The translations under genes were made by a program, and so were the position numbers. Positions 1-8,732 of a stretch of 64,000 nt of DNA are shown here, in pieces. Origin of the DNA: Proteocatella sp041738345 (lineage in GTDB: Bacteria; Bacillota; Clostridia; Peptostreptococcales; Filifactoraceae); contig JBGSPX010000059.1 in assembly GCA_041738345.1 (NCBI GenBank), positions 1-64,000 on the forward strand. Direction: 5' to 3'. How positions within the stretch are numbered: the first letter of the stretch is position 1; each line of letters starts with the position of its first letter. Under the pieces are notes generated by a model. The model searched no databases and was not told the DNA's origin. It saw only the letters and a program-made list of their open reading frames with translations.

Positions 1-687
1 TCTTCCTCTTATATCCATAGTAACTTCTTCTTCTCTTGGAAAAGCCGTTCCTATAGTTTTCTTAATTTCTTCTGCAGTACGCTCTCCAATAAGCATAGAG
101 TGATTTTTTCTCATATATCTTATTATCGCTTCATCAAAAGTATCTCCCGCTACTTTTATTGAAGTGCTCTCTACTATTCCACCAAGTGAAATAACTGCGA
201 TATCCGTAGTTCCACCACCAATATCTACAACCATACATCCATTTGGCTTAGAAATTTCTATGCCAGCACCTATAGCGGCTGCGATTGGTTCTTCTATTAA
301 AAATACCTCTCTTGCACCAGCTTCCATAGTTGCATCTATAACTGCTCTTTTTTCAACTTCTGTTACGCCTGAAGGCACACATACCATTATCTTCGGCTTA
401 AAGAATTTAAACATACTCACGCCGCCAGTTATTTTTTCTATAAAATATTTAAGCATTTTTTCTGTAACTTGATAATCAGATATAACCCCTTCTCTAAGTG
501 GTCTTATCGCTACTATACTTCCTGGAGTTCTTCCAAGCATAAGTCTAGCTTCTTCTCCTACAGCAAGTACATTGCCTGTAGTTGTATCTATCGCAACCAC
601 AGAAGGTTCGTTTAATACTATTCCTTTATTTTTAACATACACAAGCACCGATGCGGTTCCCAAATCAATACCTATTTCAGGTGTCAT
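1..687 (-). CDS. mreB: Rod-shape determining protein MreB (partial, N-terminal 229 residues)
   Basis: Bacterial actin homologue that forms membrane-associated filaments guiding lateral wall synthesis. The visible part starts IGIDLGTA (phosphate-1 loop of the actin ATPase fold), continues with IEEPIAAAIG and has the phosphate-2 motif VVDIGGGTTD. The reading frame runs off the left edge of the window, so about one third of a normal 330-345-residue protein is missing. The ATG at 687 is preceded by TTAGGAGGT. It lies 29 bases after the murA stop and is probably co-transcribed with it. Mbl is a close paralogue and cannot be excluded without the C-terminus. Confidence 0.95.
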   Translation of the reverse strand, partial: MTPEIGIDLGTASVLVYVKNKGIVLNEPSVVAIDTTTGNVLAVGEEARLMLGRTPGSIVAIRPLREGVISDYQVTEKMLKYFIEKITGGVSMFKFFKPKIMVCVPSGVTEVEKRAVIDATMEAGAREVFLIEEPIAAAIGAGIEISKPNGCMVVDIGGGTTDIAVISLGGIVESTSIKVAGDTFDEAIIRYMRKNHSMLIGERTAEEIKKTIGTAFPREEEVTMDIRGR

Positions 688-716
688 TATTTACCTCCTA
701 ATACAATCTTTCTAAA

Positions 717-1976
717 CTAAATACTCTCTTCAACCTTGTAAATTTCTGCGCCAAGCATAGATAGTTTTCCAACTAAATCTACATAGCCTCGCTCTATATG
801 ATAAATATTCTTTACAATAGTTTCGCCTTCTGCTACAAGTCCACTTATAACAAGTGCCGCTCCAGCTCTTAAATCTGTCGCCATCACTTCTGAACCTGTG
901 AGTTTTTCCTTACCTTGAACTATTGCAGATTTTCCATTTATTTCAATATCTGCACCCATTCTTATAAGTTCTGGTACATTCATAAATCTATTTTCAAACA
1001 CAGTTTCCGTTATAGTAGATTTTCCATTTGCAATACAAAGCATTGCCATAAACTGAGACTGCATATCTGTTGGAAATCCTGGGTGAGGAAGTGTTTTTAT
1101 ATTAGTCGGTTGAATTTCTGCTGGGCCTATAACTCTTACTCCATTTTCAAATTCCTCAACAATACATCCCACTTCTATTAGTTTTGCTACTACAGGTTTG
1201 ATATGATCTATTATAACATTATCAATATAAACATCTCCTTTTGTCATAGCTGCTGCCACCATATATGTGCCTGCCTCTATTCTATCAGGAATAACTGTAT
1301 GCTCTACTGCTTCAAGTTTATCTACACCAGTTATTTTTATAGTATTCGTTCCTGCCCCTCTTACCTTAGCTCCCATTTTATTTAAAAAGTTTGCTAAATC
1401 TACTATTTCAGGCTCTTCTGCTGCATTTTCTATTGTTGTAGTTCCCTTAGCAAGGACTGCTGCCATCATTATATTCTCAGTAGCACCTACCGAAGGAAAG
1501 TCCAAATAGACTTTGCCGCCTAATAACTCTTCAGATACTGCTTCTACATATCCATGTTCTGAATTTACTTTTGCACCAAGTGCCTTAAAACCTTTTAGAT
1601 GTAAATCTATTGGTCTTGTTCCTATTGCACAGCCTCCTGGCATAGAAATTTTTGCATTTTTGTATCTTGCAAGTAGAGAACCCATAACTAAAAAGGATGC
1701 TCTCATTTTATTTACAAGATGGTATGGCGCCTCTGTATCTTTTATCTCTGTAGCATCTACTACAAGTGTATCTCCATCATACTGTACTTTTGCCCCTAAA
1801 TATCTTAGAAGATCAGACATAACATTTACATCTCTAAGATTAGGTACACTCTTTATAACCGAAACCCCATCAACTAAAAGTGTTGCTGCAATAATTGGAA
1901 GTACTGCATTCTTCGCTCCACTAACCTTTACGGTACCTTTTAGAGGTTTACTCTCCTTAACAACTATATATGCCAA
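717..1976 (-). CDS. murA: UDP-N-acetylglucosamine 1-carboxyvinyltransferase MurA
   Basis: Catalyses the first committed step of peptidoglycan synthesis, transfer of enolpyruvate from PEP to UDP-GlcNAc in the cytoplasm. The product has the EPSP-synthase fold over its length, the SGAKNA N-terminal motif, and a GGCAIG loop whose Cys (about residue 116) is the usual fosfomycin target. I chose TTG at 1976 as start because AAGGA (1986-1990) lies nine bases upstream. The in-frame ATG at 1985 directly abuts that ribosome binding site. The result is 419 residues, the normal family length. mreB follows immediately. Identification is firm; only the start codon is uncertain. Confidence 0.95.
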   Translation of the reverse strand: MAYIVVKESKPLKGTVKVSGAKNAVLPIIAATLLVDGVSVIKSVPNLRDVNVMSDLLRYLGAKVQYDGDTLVVDATEIKDTEAPYHLVNKMRASFLVMGSLLARYKNAKISMPGGCAIGTRPIDLHLKGFKALGAKVNSEHGYVEAVSEELLGGKVYLDFPSVGATENIMMAAVLAKGTTTIENAAEEPEIVDLANFLNKMGAKVRGAGTNTIKITGVDKLEAVEHTVIPDRIEAGTYMVAAAMTKGDVYIDNVIIDHIKPVVAKLIEVGCIVEEFENGVRVIGPAEIQPTNIKTLPHPGFPTDMQSQFMAMLCIANGKSTITETVFENRFMNVPELIRMGADIEINGKSAIVQGKEKLTGSEVMATDLRAGAALVISGLVAEGETIVKNIYHIERGYVDLVGKLSMLGAEIYKVEESI

Positions 1977-2067
1977 AAATTTCATTCCTTTCAAAATTAT
2001 TTATTATAAAACTATATCGAAAAAATCACTTTATATCTAAAGTATAAATTAATACTCACAGTAAATA

Positions 2068-2076
2068 AGTATATCA
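2068..2076 (-). promoter_or_regulatory. Candidate extended -10 promoter for murA-mreB
   Basis: The minus strand reads TGaTATACT about 90 bases upstream of the murA start. This is an extended -10 element with no good -35 hexamer. It is the best promoter-like sequence in the AT-rich murA upstream gap. Confidence 0.35.
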
Positions 2077-2135
2077 TATTATTATTAATATTAAAATGAT
2101 TTTTACATATTTCTCTCATTATTATTTGTCTATTT

Positions 2136-3254
2136 TTAATTTTCCTGCTTAGAATTTTCCAAAGCTTGTTTTTCAAGTCTAAAATCCATATATTGGTTGA
2201 GCATAATACTTATTATTTTGAAAAGTGGAACTGCAAAAAGCATTCCTAGCATTCCAAAAAATCCACCACCAATAAGAATTGATAAAATTATATAAAATGG
2301 TGATATGCCTACCTTATCTCCTAAAATTTTAGGACCGATTATATTTCCATCTACTTGTTGAAGGATGAGAATAAATACCGCCACCCAAAATGCTTTTATT
2401 GGACTAACAAATAATGTTATTAACACTGCTGGAAAAGCTCCTATAAATGGTCCAAAGTATGGAATCATATTTGTAACTCCGACTATAAGACTTAATAAAA
2501 GTGCATAAGGCGCTTTCATAAGCGTAAATCCTATAAATGCAATTATCCCAATAATAAATGAATCTATTGCCTTTCCTACAAAAAAGTTTAACAATACCTC
2601 ATTACATAATTGAAAAAATTTAATTATTTTTTGAGACTTTACTTCACCAAACATAGATTTTATGAATTTTCTACTGCTCTTAGCAAAGCTTTCCTTTTCG
2701 TTAAGAATATACACAGACACAATTATCCCTACTATAAATTTTAGTAGACCTGACGTTATCCCAATGATTTTAGTAAGCACACCATTTATAGTTAAATTTA
2801 GAAATTCAAAAATCATAGTAGAAATTCCTGATATATTTGTTTTTATATAATCTTCAAGATTAAGCTTATCGATAAGTGAAAAAGTTAGTAAAGTATTATC
2901 AAACCAGGATTGAAGTGCATTCATATAATCTGGAAGATATTTTATAATATCAAAAAGATTTTGTAATATTATTGGAGTTACAATCGTAATAAATAGTCCA
3001 ATAAAACCAAAAAATACTATATAGCAAATTCCCATTGCTGGAAATCGCTTAAGCTTTTTCTTCGTTTCTAATTTTACTAAAAGAGGATTTAAAATATATG
3101 CAATTGCAAATCCCCAGAAAAATGGAATTAATATACTGAAAAGATGATTAAAATTTTCAAAAAACCAAGTATAATTTTCTATTCCTCTATAAAGAATCAG
3201 TACTATGAATGCTATAAAAATGAAATTTGAATTTTTTCTGATTTTATCTACCAC
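2136..3254 (-). CDS. AI-2E family transporter (permease)
   Basis: A 372-residue polytopic membrane protein of the AI-2E/PerM (UPF0118) family, with about eight hydrophobic segments. Two lie near the N-terminus, followed by a cluster in the second half containing the GVTNMIPYFGPFIGA and DGNIIGPKILGDKVGI-type motifs typical of the family. Members export small molecules or ions; some act as Na+/H+ antiporters, and the substrate here cannot be told. The start is GTG at 3254 with GGAGG five bases upstream. It lies 39 bases downstream of scfB on the same strand and may share its transcript. Length is normal. Confidence 0.85.
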   Translation of the reverse strand: MVDKIRKNSNFIFIAFIVLILYRGIENYTWFFENFNHLFSILIPFFWGFAIAYILNPLLVKLETKKKLKRFPAMGICYIVFFGFIGLFITIVTPIILQNLFDIIKYLPDYMNALQSWFDNTLLTFSLIDKLNLEDYIKTNISGISTMIFEFLNLTINGVLTKIIGITSGLLKFIVGIIVSVYILNEKESFAKSSRKFIKSMFGEVKSQKIIKFFQLCNEVLLNFFVGKAIDSFIIGIIAFIGFTLMKAPYALLLSLIVGVTNMIPYFGPFIGAFPAVLITLFVSPIKAFWVAVFILILQQVDGNIIGPKILGDKVGISPFYIILSILIGGGFFGMLGMLFAVPLFKIISIMLNQYMDFRLEKQALENSKQEN

Positions 3255-3293
3255 GGACGCCTCCTAATTAATACACTTCGTATTAATATATAA

Positions 3294-4670
3294 TTAATTT
3301 TCATTTCCCTCTAGACTAAGTGCCGCTTCTACCATTATAGCACATTCTATTCTTTTTTTCTGCATTTCGCATCCAAGTTTATACGGTTTTTTTACATCAT
3401 TATTGAAGTTATAAGCATTCGCATGACAGCCTCCCGAACAGTAAAATTTTGCCCAACAGACTTTACAATCTTCCTTAGTTTCTACATTGCAACCATGGAA
3501 CTTACCCACAATTTCTTTTGGGAATGAAATTTGCTCATCAAATAGACTTCCCATTTTAAAATCTTCATTTCCTACAAATTGATGACATGGATATATATCT
3601 CCATCTGGAGTTATCGCTAAATATTCCAGTCCTGCTCCACATCCTGAAATTCGCTTTATTGCACAAGGCCCACCACTTAAATCTATCATGAAGTGGAAAA
3701 ATTTGAAATCTTTATCCTGTTTTCTTATTTCAAGATAGTCTTTTGCAAAACTCTCATATTCATTATTAACAAGCGCCACATCTTCTTCTCTTAAAGCATA
3801 TATATTTTCATTGTGGTCTACAACAGGTTCCATAGAAGTAAGTTCAAACCCTAAATCTCTAAAATGAAGTACATCTTTTCCAAAGTCCATATTATGTCTT
3901 GTGAAAGTTCCTCTTATATAATAAAACTTGTCCTTGTCTCTTTCTTTTATAAGCTTTTGGAACTTAGGTACAATTACATCATAACTTCCCTTGTCATTTA
4001 ATGTAGGTCTCATATTGTCATTTACTTCTTTTCTTCCATCAAGACTTAACACTACATTGTGCATAGTATCATTTATATATTTTATTTTTTCATCATCCAA
4101 AAGCACTCCATTTGTAGTTATAGTAAATCTAAACAGCTTATTATGCTTAGCCGCCTGCTCATTACCATACTCTACAAGCTGCTTTACGACTTCAAAATTT
4201 AATAGCGGCTCTCCTCCAAAGAAATCGACTTCAAGATTCTTACGGTTTCCTGAATTTGCTATAAGATAATCAAGCGAACGCTTTCCTACTTCAAAGCTCA
4301 TAAGCCCCTTTGGCCCATTAAAATCACCTTGAGACGCAAAACAGTATTTGCATTTCAGATTACAATCATGTGCCATATGAAGACACATCGCCTTAACTAT
4401 AGGTTTTCTATCTAAAAAAGTCTTTGTACTTGGGAAAATATCGTCCGAATAAAGTACACCCTCTTTTTCAAGTTCGTTAAGTTCCTCAAATGCTGTACTT
4501 ATATCTTCAGCTGCATATTTTTTACAAAGATTTTCCTGTATGACAGCTATACCGTTTTCGTAATAATCCATAACATCATATGCAATATCATCTACAAGAT
4601 GCACTGACCCTGAGTTTACATCTAATAAAAAATTGTAGCCATTTTGTTTAAATTTGTGTACTAATTTCAT
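3294..4670 (-). CDS. scfB: SCIFF peptide maturase, radical SAM/SPASM thioether enzyme
   Basis: Radical SAM enzyme that installs Cys-to-Thr-type thioether cross-links in the clostridial SCIFF (six cysteines in forty-five residues) peptide. Residues 1-90 form a peptide-binding (RRE-like) N-terminal region. C103, C107 and C110 form the CxxxCxxC site for the SAM-binding 4Fe-4S cluster, followed by the GGEPL motif. The C-terminal SPASM region holds the CGAG, YPCHQF and CKVCWAKFYCSGGCHAN-type cysteines for auxiliary clusters. The 458-residue length fits the family. The ATG at 4670 has TAGGAG upstream. No Cys-rich precursor gene lies in the 180-base upstream gap, where scfA is usually found. Confidence 0.92.
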   Translation of the reverse strand: MKLVHKFKQNGYNFLLDVNSGSVHLVDDIAYDVMDYYENGIAVIQENLCKKYAAEDISTAFEELNELEKEGVLYSDDIFPSTKTFLDRKPIVKAMCLHMAHDCNLKCKYCFASQGDFNGPKGLMSFEVGKRSLDYLIANSGNRKNLEVDFFGGEPLLNFEVVKQLVEYGNEQAAKHNKLFRFTITTNGVLLDDEKIKYINDTMHNVVLSLDGRKEVNDNMRPTLNDKGSYDVIVPKFQKLIKERDKDKFYYIRGTFTRHNMDFGKDVLHFRDLGFELTSMEPVVDHNENIYALREEDVALVNNEYESFAKDYLEIRKQDKDFKFFHFMIDLSGGPCAIKRISGCGAGLEYLAITPDGDIYPCHQFVGNEDFKMGSLFDEQISFPKEIVGKFHGCNVETKEDCKVCWAKFYCSGGCHANAYNFNNDVKKPYKLGCEMQKKRIECAIMVEAALSLEGNEN

Positions 4671-4806
4671 TTTTTTCTCCTAAATCTTTATCTATATTCT
4701 GTGGTTAACCTAAATTGTCACGTTATTTTTTAATATCCCTAATATAATATTATATAACAAATCTCCAAAGTATAATACAAATTTTATAGAAAAATTTTAT
4801 TAAATT

Positions 4807-4815
4807 TGTTATAAT
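4807..4815 (+). promoter_or_regulatory. Extended -10 promoter for the TtcA-like gene
   Basis: TGtTATAAT lies about 36 bases before the start codon at 4851. It is a perfect -10 hexamer with the TGn extension and has no clear -35. Confidence 0.55.
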
Positions 4816-4850
4816 AAAGCTAAAATTTAAACTTAGAATTGAGGAAAAAA

Positions 4851-5705
4851 ATGATATTATCAGGCAAAGGCTGTGAACTGATGATTCCTGAATGTGAATT
4901 AAAGGATTTAAAAGAAATTGAACGCAGCATAATAAAAAAATACCGTAAACACCTATGGTCTCCCTTTATGAGAGCTATAAGAGATTTTAAAATGATAGAG
5001 CCTAATGATAAAATTGCCGTAACCGTATCTGGTGGAAAAGACAGTCTTATCATGGCAAAACTTTTTCAAGAACTTCACAGACATACCGAAATTCCATTTA
5101 GCCTAGAATTTATAGCTATGAATCCAGGATTTTATGACATAAACAAAAACCAACTTATAGAAAACTGTAAACATCTTGAAATTCCAATCCACCTATTTGA
5201 AACTAATATATTTGAAGTTGCTGAAAAAGTAGCTCAAGAATCTCCCTGCTACATGTGTGCTAAAATGCGAAGAGGTGCGCTTTATAATAAAGCCGAAGAA
5301 CTGGGCTGTAACAAAATGGCGCTTGGCCACCACTATGATGATGTCATCGAAACCATAATGATGAATATGCTCTATGCCGGAAGTTTCAAGACTATGATGC
5401 CTAAATTAAAATCCACTAATTTTTCAAAAATGGAAATCATAAGACCACTTTATTATATACGAGAAGATGCTATAAAGCGTTACACTAAAAATAATGGAAT
5501 TCTAGCTATGAACTGTGGTTGTGCCGTATCTGCAGGTAAAATAGCTTCGACTAGATATGAAATAAAAGATTTAATAGAGAATTTGAAAAAGACTAATCCG
5601 AATGTAGAAAAATCTATATTTAAATCTGCTCAAAATATAAATTTAGATGCCTGTATAGCATGGCAACGAAATGACCAAAAAGAAAGTTTTTTAGATTTTT
5701 ATTAA
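4851..5705 (+). CDS. TtcA/TtuA-family ATP pyrophosphatase (tRNA thiolation-type)
   Basis: Cytoplasmic ATP-PPase of the tRNA 2-thiocytidine synthetase family, which adenylates a tRNA base and replaces oxygen with sulfur using a 4Fe-4S cluster. The PP-loop SGGKDS is at residues 60-65. CYMC (C133, C136) and a later CGC (C222, C224) give the three cluster cysteines in the TtcA spacing. GHHYDD follows near residue 160. I start at ATG 4851, six bases after GAGG; the upstream TTG would overlap that site. The product is 284 residues. It is divergent from scfB. Whether it modifies C32 of tRNA or another sulfur acceptor cannot be told from sequence. Confidence 0.85.
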   Translation: MILSGKGCELMIPECELKDLKEIERSIIKKYRKHLWSPFMRAIRDFKMIEPNDKIAVTVSGGKDSLIMAKLFQELHRHTEIPFSLEFIAMNPGFYDINKNQLIENCKHLEIPIHLFETNIFEVAEKVAQESPCYMCAKMRRGALYNKAEELGCNKMALGHHYDDVIETIMMNMLYAGSFKTMMPKLKSTNFSKMEIIRPLYYIREDAIKRYTKNNGILAMNCGCAVSAGKIASTRYEIKDLIENLKKTNPNVEKSIFKSAQNINLDACIAWQRNDQKESFLDFY

Positions 5706-5734
5706 TATATTTTTATGCAAGTTAAATTAAATTT

Positions 5735-5764
5735 TTGATTAGAATTTGAAAAATGTGTTATAAT
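5735..5764 (+). promoter_or_regulatory. Promoter of darA-type gene
   Basis: TTGATT (5735-5740) is separated by 18 bases from TATAAT (5759-5764), which carries a TGn extension. The start codon follows about 40 bases downstream. Confidence 0.6.
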
Positions 5765-5805
5765 TAATATATACATTCGAATACCCATTGAGGAAGGAGT
5801 TTATT

Positions 5806-6138
5806 ATGTCAAAACTAATAATAGCCATAGTTCACAACGATGACGTACACAAACTTAGAATATCTCTAATTGAAAATGATTTTAGAGTAACTAAGCTATC
5901 CACAAGCGGTGGATTCCTAAAATCCGAAAACTCCACACTTTTAATAGGTGTTGAAGAAGAAAAACTTCAAGAAGCGCTTGATGTTATAACCAACATCTGT
6001 AAAACAAGAAGTGAGCTTGTTGCATCACCAATATCTGAATTTTTTAATGCAGGATCTCATATAGGTCTTCCGCTTGAAGTTACAGTTGGTGGCGCTACAA
6101 TTTTTGTAATTGATGTAGATCAATTTATAAAAGTATAG
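5806..6138 (+). CDS. darA: Cyclic di-AMP receptor DarA/PstA (PII-like)
   Basis: A 110-residue PII-like signal protein that binds c-di-AMP as a homotrimer in Firmicutes. It matches the family in length and layout: a KLIIAIVH first strand, a STSGGFLKSENSTLLIG segment that forms the nucleotide-binding T-loop region, and a C-terminal VGGATIFVIDVDQF strand. The downstream target of the family is largely unknown. The start ATG at 5806 has AGGAAGGAG upstream (5791-5799); the earlier in-frame TTG overlaps that site. In many Firmicutes the gene sits beside tmk; here it stands alone between a tRNA-thiolation gene and a T-box operon. Confidence 0.88.
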   Translation: MSKLIIAIVHNDDVHKLRISLIENDFRVTKLSTSGGFLKSENSTLLIGVEEEKLQEALDVITNICKTRSELVASPISEFFNAGSHIGLPLEVTVGGATIFVIDVDQFIKV

Positions 6139-6173
6139 TTTTTCAAAATAAAAATATACTTTCAAAAAAACTA

Positions 6174-6202
6174 TTGACAAACAAAAAATAGAAGTGTAAT
6201 AT
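6174..6202 (+). promoter_or_regulatory. Promoter of T-box operon
   Basis: Perfect -35 TTGACA (6174-6179), 17-base spacer, then TAATAT (6197-6202). Transcription would start near 6209 and give a leader of about 360 bases. Confidence 0.75.
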
Positions 6203-6208
6203 TATAAA

Positions 6209-6521
6209 AAACTAAATTATCTAAAAATTTTAAAAGCGTCGACAAGAAATAGTAGATATAATTATTCTTCGCAGAGAGATTCTGTTTGGTGAAAAGAATC
6301 AAGAAAATTATGTTGAACACATCTTTGAGCTATTCATCGAAAGTATTTTACAAGTAGGTTGAATCGGTATTTGCATCCGTTACCATGTGCTAGGGTATCT
6401 TTATACTTATGTATTTACGTACCTGAAGAGATTGATATCGTGAGGTATCAGTGAATAAAGGTGGAACCACGTGAGCATAGCTCTCGTCCTTTGACAGTAG
6501 TCATAGGATGAGGGCTTTTTT
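6209..6521 (+). ncRNA. T-box riboswitch, probable histidine specifier
   Basis: Transcription-attenuating leader that reads uncharged tRNA. Stem I has an AGUA loop-E half near 6248 and the partner GAA at 6315-6317. Next comes CAC (6318-6320) followed by a purine and TTTGAGC, the usual layout of a specifier loop. CAC would be histidine; the shifted reading ACA (threonine) lacks the 3' purine. The conserved T-box AAAGGTGGAACCACG is at 6457-6471. The antiterminator and the terminator share the CTCTCGTCCT arm. The genes controlled are the ABC transporter at 6570-8706. Confidence 0.93.
6480..6521 (+). terminator. T-box intrinsic terminator
   Basis: An 11-bp stem (6480-6490 with 6505-6515) followed by six T residues. 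Its 5' arm overlaps the region that forms the antiterminator with the T-box sequence. Confidence 0.9.
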
Positions 6522-6569
6522 AATACCAAAAATTAAAACTAATTTTAAAAAAGAAAAGGAGAAATTAAA

Positions 6570-7370
6570 ATGAAAAAACTAATTGCACTTACACTCGTTG
6601 TTTTAACAGCACTTACATTATTTACAGGTTGCAAAGGTAACTCAGCTACCAGCGAAGACTCTTGGAAAGAGCTTGAAGAAAAAGGTTATTTTGTAATGGG
6701 ATTAGATGATACCTTTGCCCCAATGGGATTTAGAGATAACAATGGCGACCTTACAGGCTTTGACGTAGATTTAGCAAATGAAGTTTCAAAAAGAATTGGT
6801 CTTGAAGTCAAGATGCAACCGATAGACTGGTCTATGAAAGAAACTGAACTAAACGCTAAAAATATAGATGTAATTTGGAATGGTTACACGATAACTGAAG
6901 CTAGAAAAGAAAAAGTAAACTTTACTACCCCTTATCTAAATAATAAACAAATAATTGTAACGCTTGCTGATAGCCCTGTAACTTCTAAAGCTGACTTAAA
7001 AGATAAAACTGTAGCTGTACAAAAAGAATCCAGTGCTTACGATGCAGTTATGTCTGATACTGAATTTACTTCTAGCATAAAAGATGCACAGCCAGTTCAA
7101 TTTGATACCAACAATGAAGCTTTTATGGATTTAGAAGCCAAAAGAACTGATGCGATTGTAGTAGATGAAGTGCTTGCAAGATACTATATGAAACTTAGAA
7201 GCGAAGTAAGCTACAAGGTACTTGAAGATAACTTTGGCGAAGAAGAATATGGCATAGGTGTTAGAAAATCTGATGCAATACTTTTGGAAAAAATAAATAC
7301 TGCGCTTGCTGAAATGCAAAATGATGGTAAATACGAAGAAATAAGAAATAAATGGTTCTCAGAAAATTAA
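6570..7370 (+). CDS. Amino-acid ABC transporter, substrate-binding lipoprotein
   Basis: Extracytoplasmic solute-binding protein of family 3 (SBP_bac_3) for polar amino acids. Residues 1-20 form a lipoprotein signal ending LFTGC, with Cys21 as the lipidation site. The mature domain shows the family run of a GLDDTFAPMGF strand, GFDVDLA, WNGYTITEARKEKVNFT and a C-terminal EEIRNKWF helix. It is the first gene of a three-gene operon behind a T-box with a probable His codon, which suggests histidine uptake. Known clostridial histidine transporters (hisXYZ type) are T-box controlled in the same way. The ATG follows AAGGAG by about nine bases. Confidence 0.9.
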   Translation: MKKLIALTLVVLTALTLFTGCKGNSATSEDSWKELEEKGYFVMGLDDTFAPMGFRDNNGDLTGFDVDLANEVSKRIGLEVKMQPIDWSMKETELNAKNIDVIWNGYTITEARKEKVNFTTPYLNNKQIIVTLADSPVTSKADLKDKTVAVQKESSAYDAVMSDTEFTSSIKDAQPVQFDTNNEAFMDLEAKRTDAIVVDEVLARYYMKLRSEVSYKVLEDNFGEEEYGIGVRKSDAILLEKINTALAEMQNDGKYEEIRNKWFSEN

Positions 7371-7391
7371 TATAATCAATCAGGAGGAAAA

Positions 7392-8033
7392 ATGGAGATA
7401 ATAATGCAGCTTATGCCATCGATGATGGACGGCCTAAAGACAACTTTGATACTTTCAGTGGTAACCCTTTTACTTTCACTTCCACTTTCAGTAATAACCG
7501 CACTGTTAAGAATACACGCAATAAAGCCTATACGCTCTCTCGTATCTATTTATATATATGTTATGAGAGGTACTCCACTGCTTCTACAACTTATGTTCAT
7601 ATTTTTTGGACTTCCATATATGAATATCGTACTAGAAAGAGAAAGTGCCGCGATGCTTGCCTTTGTCCTTAACTACACCGCATATTTTGCTGAAATCGTA
7701 AGAGGTGGCCTTCAAAGCATAGATAAAGGCCAATATGAAGCTGCAAAAATTCTTGGAATGAATAAAAAAAATACATTTTTTAAAATAATTCTTCCCCAAG
7801 TTATAAAAAACATTCTTCCTGCGATGGGTAACGAAACTATTACTTTAATAAAAGATACCTCACTTGTATATATCCTTGGTCTAGGAGATTTATTAAGAGC
7901 TGGAAAAATAGCAGCAAACACAATGTCTTCTATGATTCCCTTTATGCTCGTAGGCATAATTTATCTTATAGTTATAGCAGTGCTTACAAAAACCTTTGTG
8001 CTGCTTGAAAAACACTTTGCATACTACGAATAA
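7392..8033 (+). CDS. Amino-acid ABC transporter, permease
   Basis: Inner-membrane permease of the polar amino-acid (HEQRO) family, 213 residues with about five membrane segments. The typical motifs are RGTPLLLQLMF, the EAA loop around residues 110-135 (GQYEAAKILGMNK) that docks on the ATPase, and NETITLIKDTSLVYILG. It lies 21 bases after the binding-protein gene and 37 bases before the ATPase start. Ribosome site is AGGAGG. It probably acts as a homodimer, since only one permease gene is present. Confidence 0.92.
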   Translation: MEIIMQLMPSMMDGLKTTLILSVVTLLLSLPLSVITALLRIHAIKPIRSLVSIYIYVMRGTPLLLQLMFIFFGLPYMNIVLERESAAMLAFVLNYTAYFAEIVRGGLQSIDKGQYEAAKILGMNKKNTFFKIILPQVIKNILPAMGNETITLIKDTSLVYILGLGDLLRAGKIAANTMSSMIPFMLVGIIYLIVIAVLTKTFVLLEKHFAYYE

Positions 8034-8070
8034 ATTATACACTTAACTATAAATAAATATGGAGGATAAT

Positions 8071-8706
8071 ATGTTAGAGGTAAAAAATTTAAATAAAACG
8101 TTTGGAAGCCTAAATGTACTAAACGATGTGTCCCTAAAGGCCTATGAAGGAGAAATCCTATGTATCCGCGGAGAATCAGGTGCAGGAAAAACTACACTGA
8201 TAAGATGTATCTGCAATCTAGAAACCTATGATAGCGGCGAAATCATAATTGATTCTCAAAATAAAGAAAATTTTTCACAGGAAAAAGTGGGCCTTGTATT
8301 TCAAAGCTTTAATCTGTTCCCACATATGAATATTCTGGATAATCTTACCGTTTCTCCAATTACTCAAAAGCTAATGAGTAAAGAAGAGGCTGAAAAAAAA
8401 TCCATAGAACTTCTTACAAAGCTTGGAATAGAAACTAAACTCAAAAACTATCCATTTGAACTTTCAGGCGGACAAAAACAAAGAGTTGCAATCGCAAGAG
8501 CCTGCATGCTAAACCCCAAGGTACTGTGTTTTGACGAACCGACATCCGCCCTTGACAGTAAAACCACGCAGGGCATAGTAGGTATTCTAAAAAACCTTGC
8601 CTCAGAAGGAATGTGCATAGTAATAATATCTCATGACAATGAATTCTGTGATATGGTTTCCGATAGACAGCTTCTTATGGAAAGCGGTAAATTAATAGAA
8701 ATGTAG
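8071..8706 (+). CDS. Amino-acid ABC transporter, ATP-binding protein
   Basis: Cytoplasmic ATPase that powers the transporter encoded by the two genes upstream. It contains Walker A GESGAGKT (about residues 37-44), Q-loop VFQSFNLFPHM, signature LSGGQ, Walker B VLCFDEP and a switch His in IISHD. The start is ATG 8071, five bases after GGAGG; the ATG at 8059 would overlap that site. At 211 residues it is slightly shorter than the usual 240 of this family and ends soon after the H-loop. The operon ends at the hairpin at 8733-8779. Confidence 0.93.
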   Translation: MLEVKNLNKTFGSLNVLNDVSLKAYEGEILCIRGESGAGKTTLIRCICNLETYDSGEIIIDSQNKENFSQEKVGLVFQSFNLFPHMNILDNLTVSPITQKLMSKEEAEKKSIELLTKLGIETKLKNYPFELSGGQKQRVAIARACMLNPKVLCFDEPTSALDSKTTQGIVGILKNLASEGMCIVIISHDNEFCDMVSDRQLLMESGKLIEM

Positions 8707-8732
8707 CTATTTTTGAGATTAAAATTACAAGC

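Noticed and set aside
1513..2040. Plus-strand 175-residue frame opposite murA
   Set aside because: Antisense to a certain murA gene, lacking a ribosome site and any recognisable motif.
3268..3286. Short hairpin TTAATAC/GTATTAA between scfB and the AI-2E gene
   Set aside because: AT-only stem of seven bp with no T-run and overlapping the ribosome site region; too weak to call a terminator.
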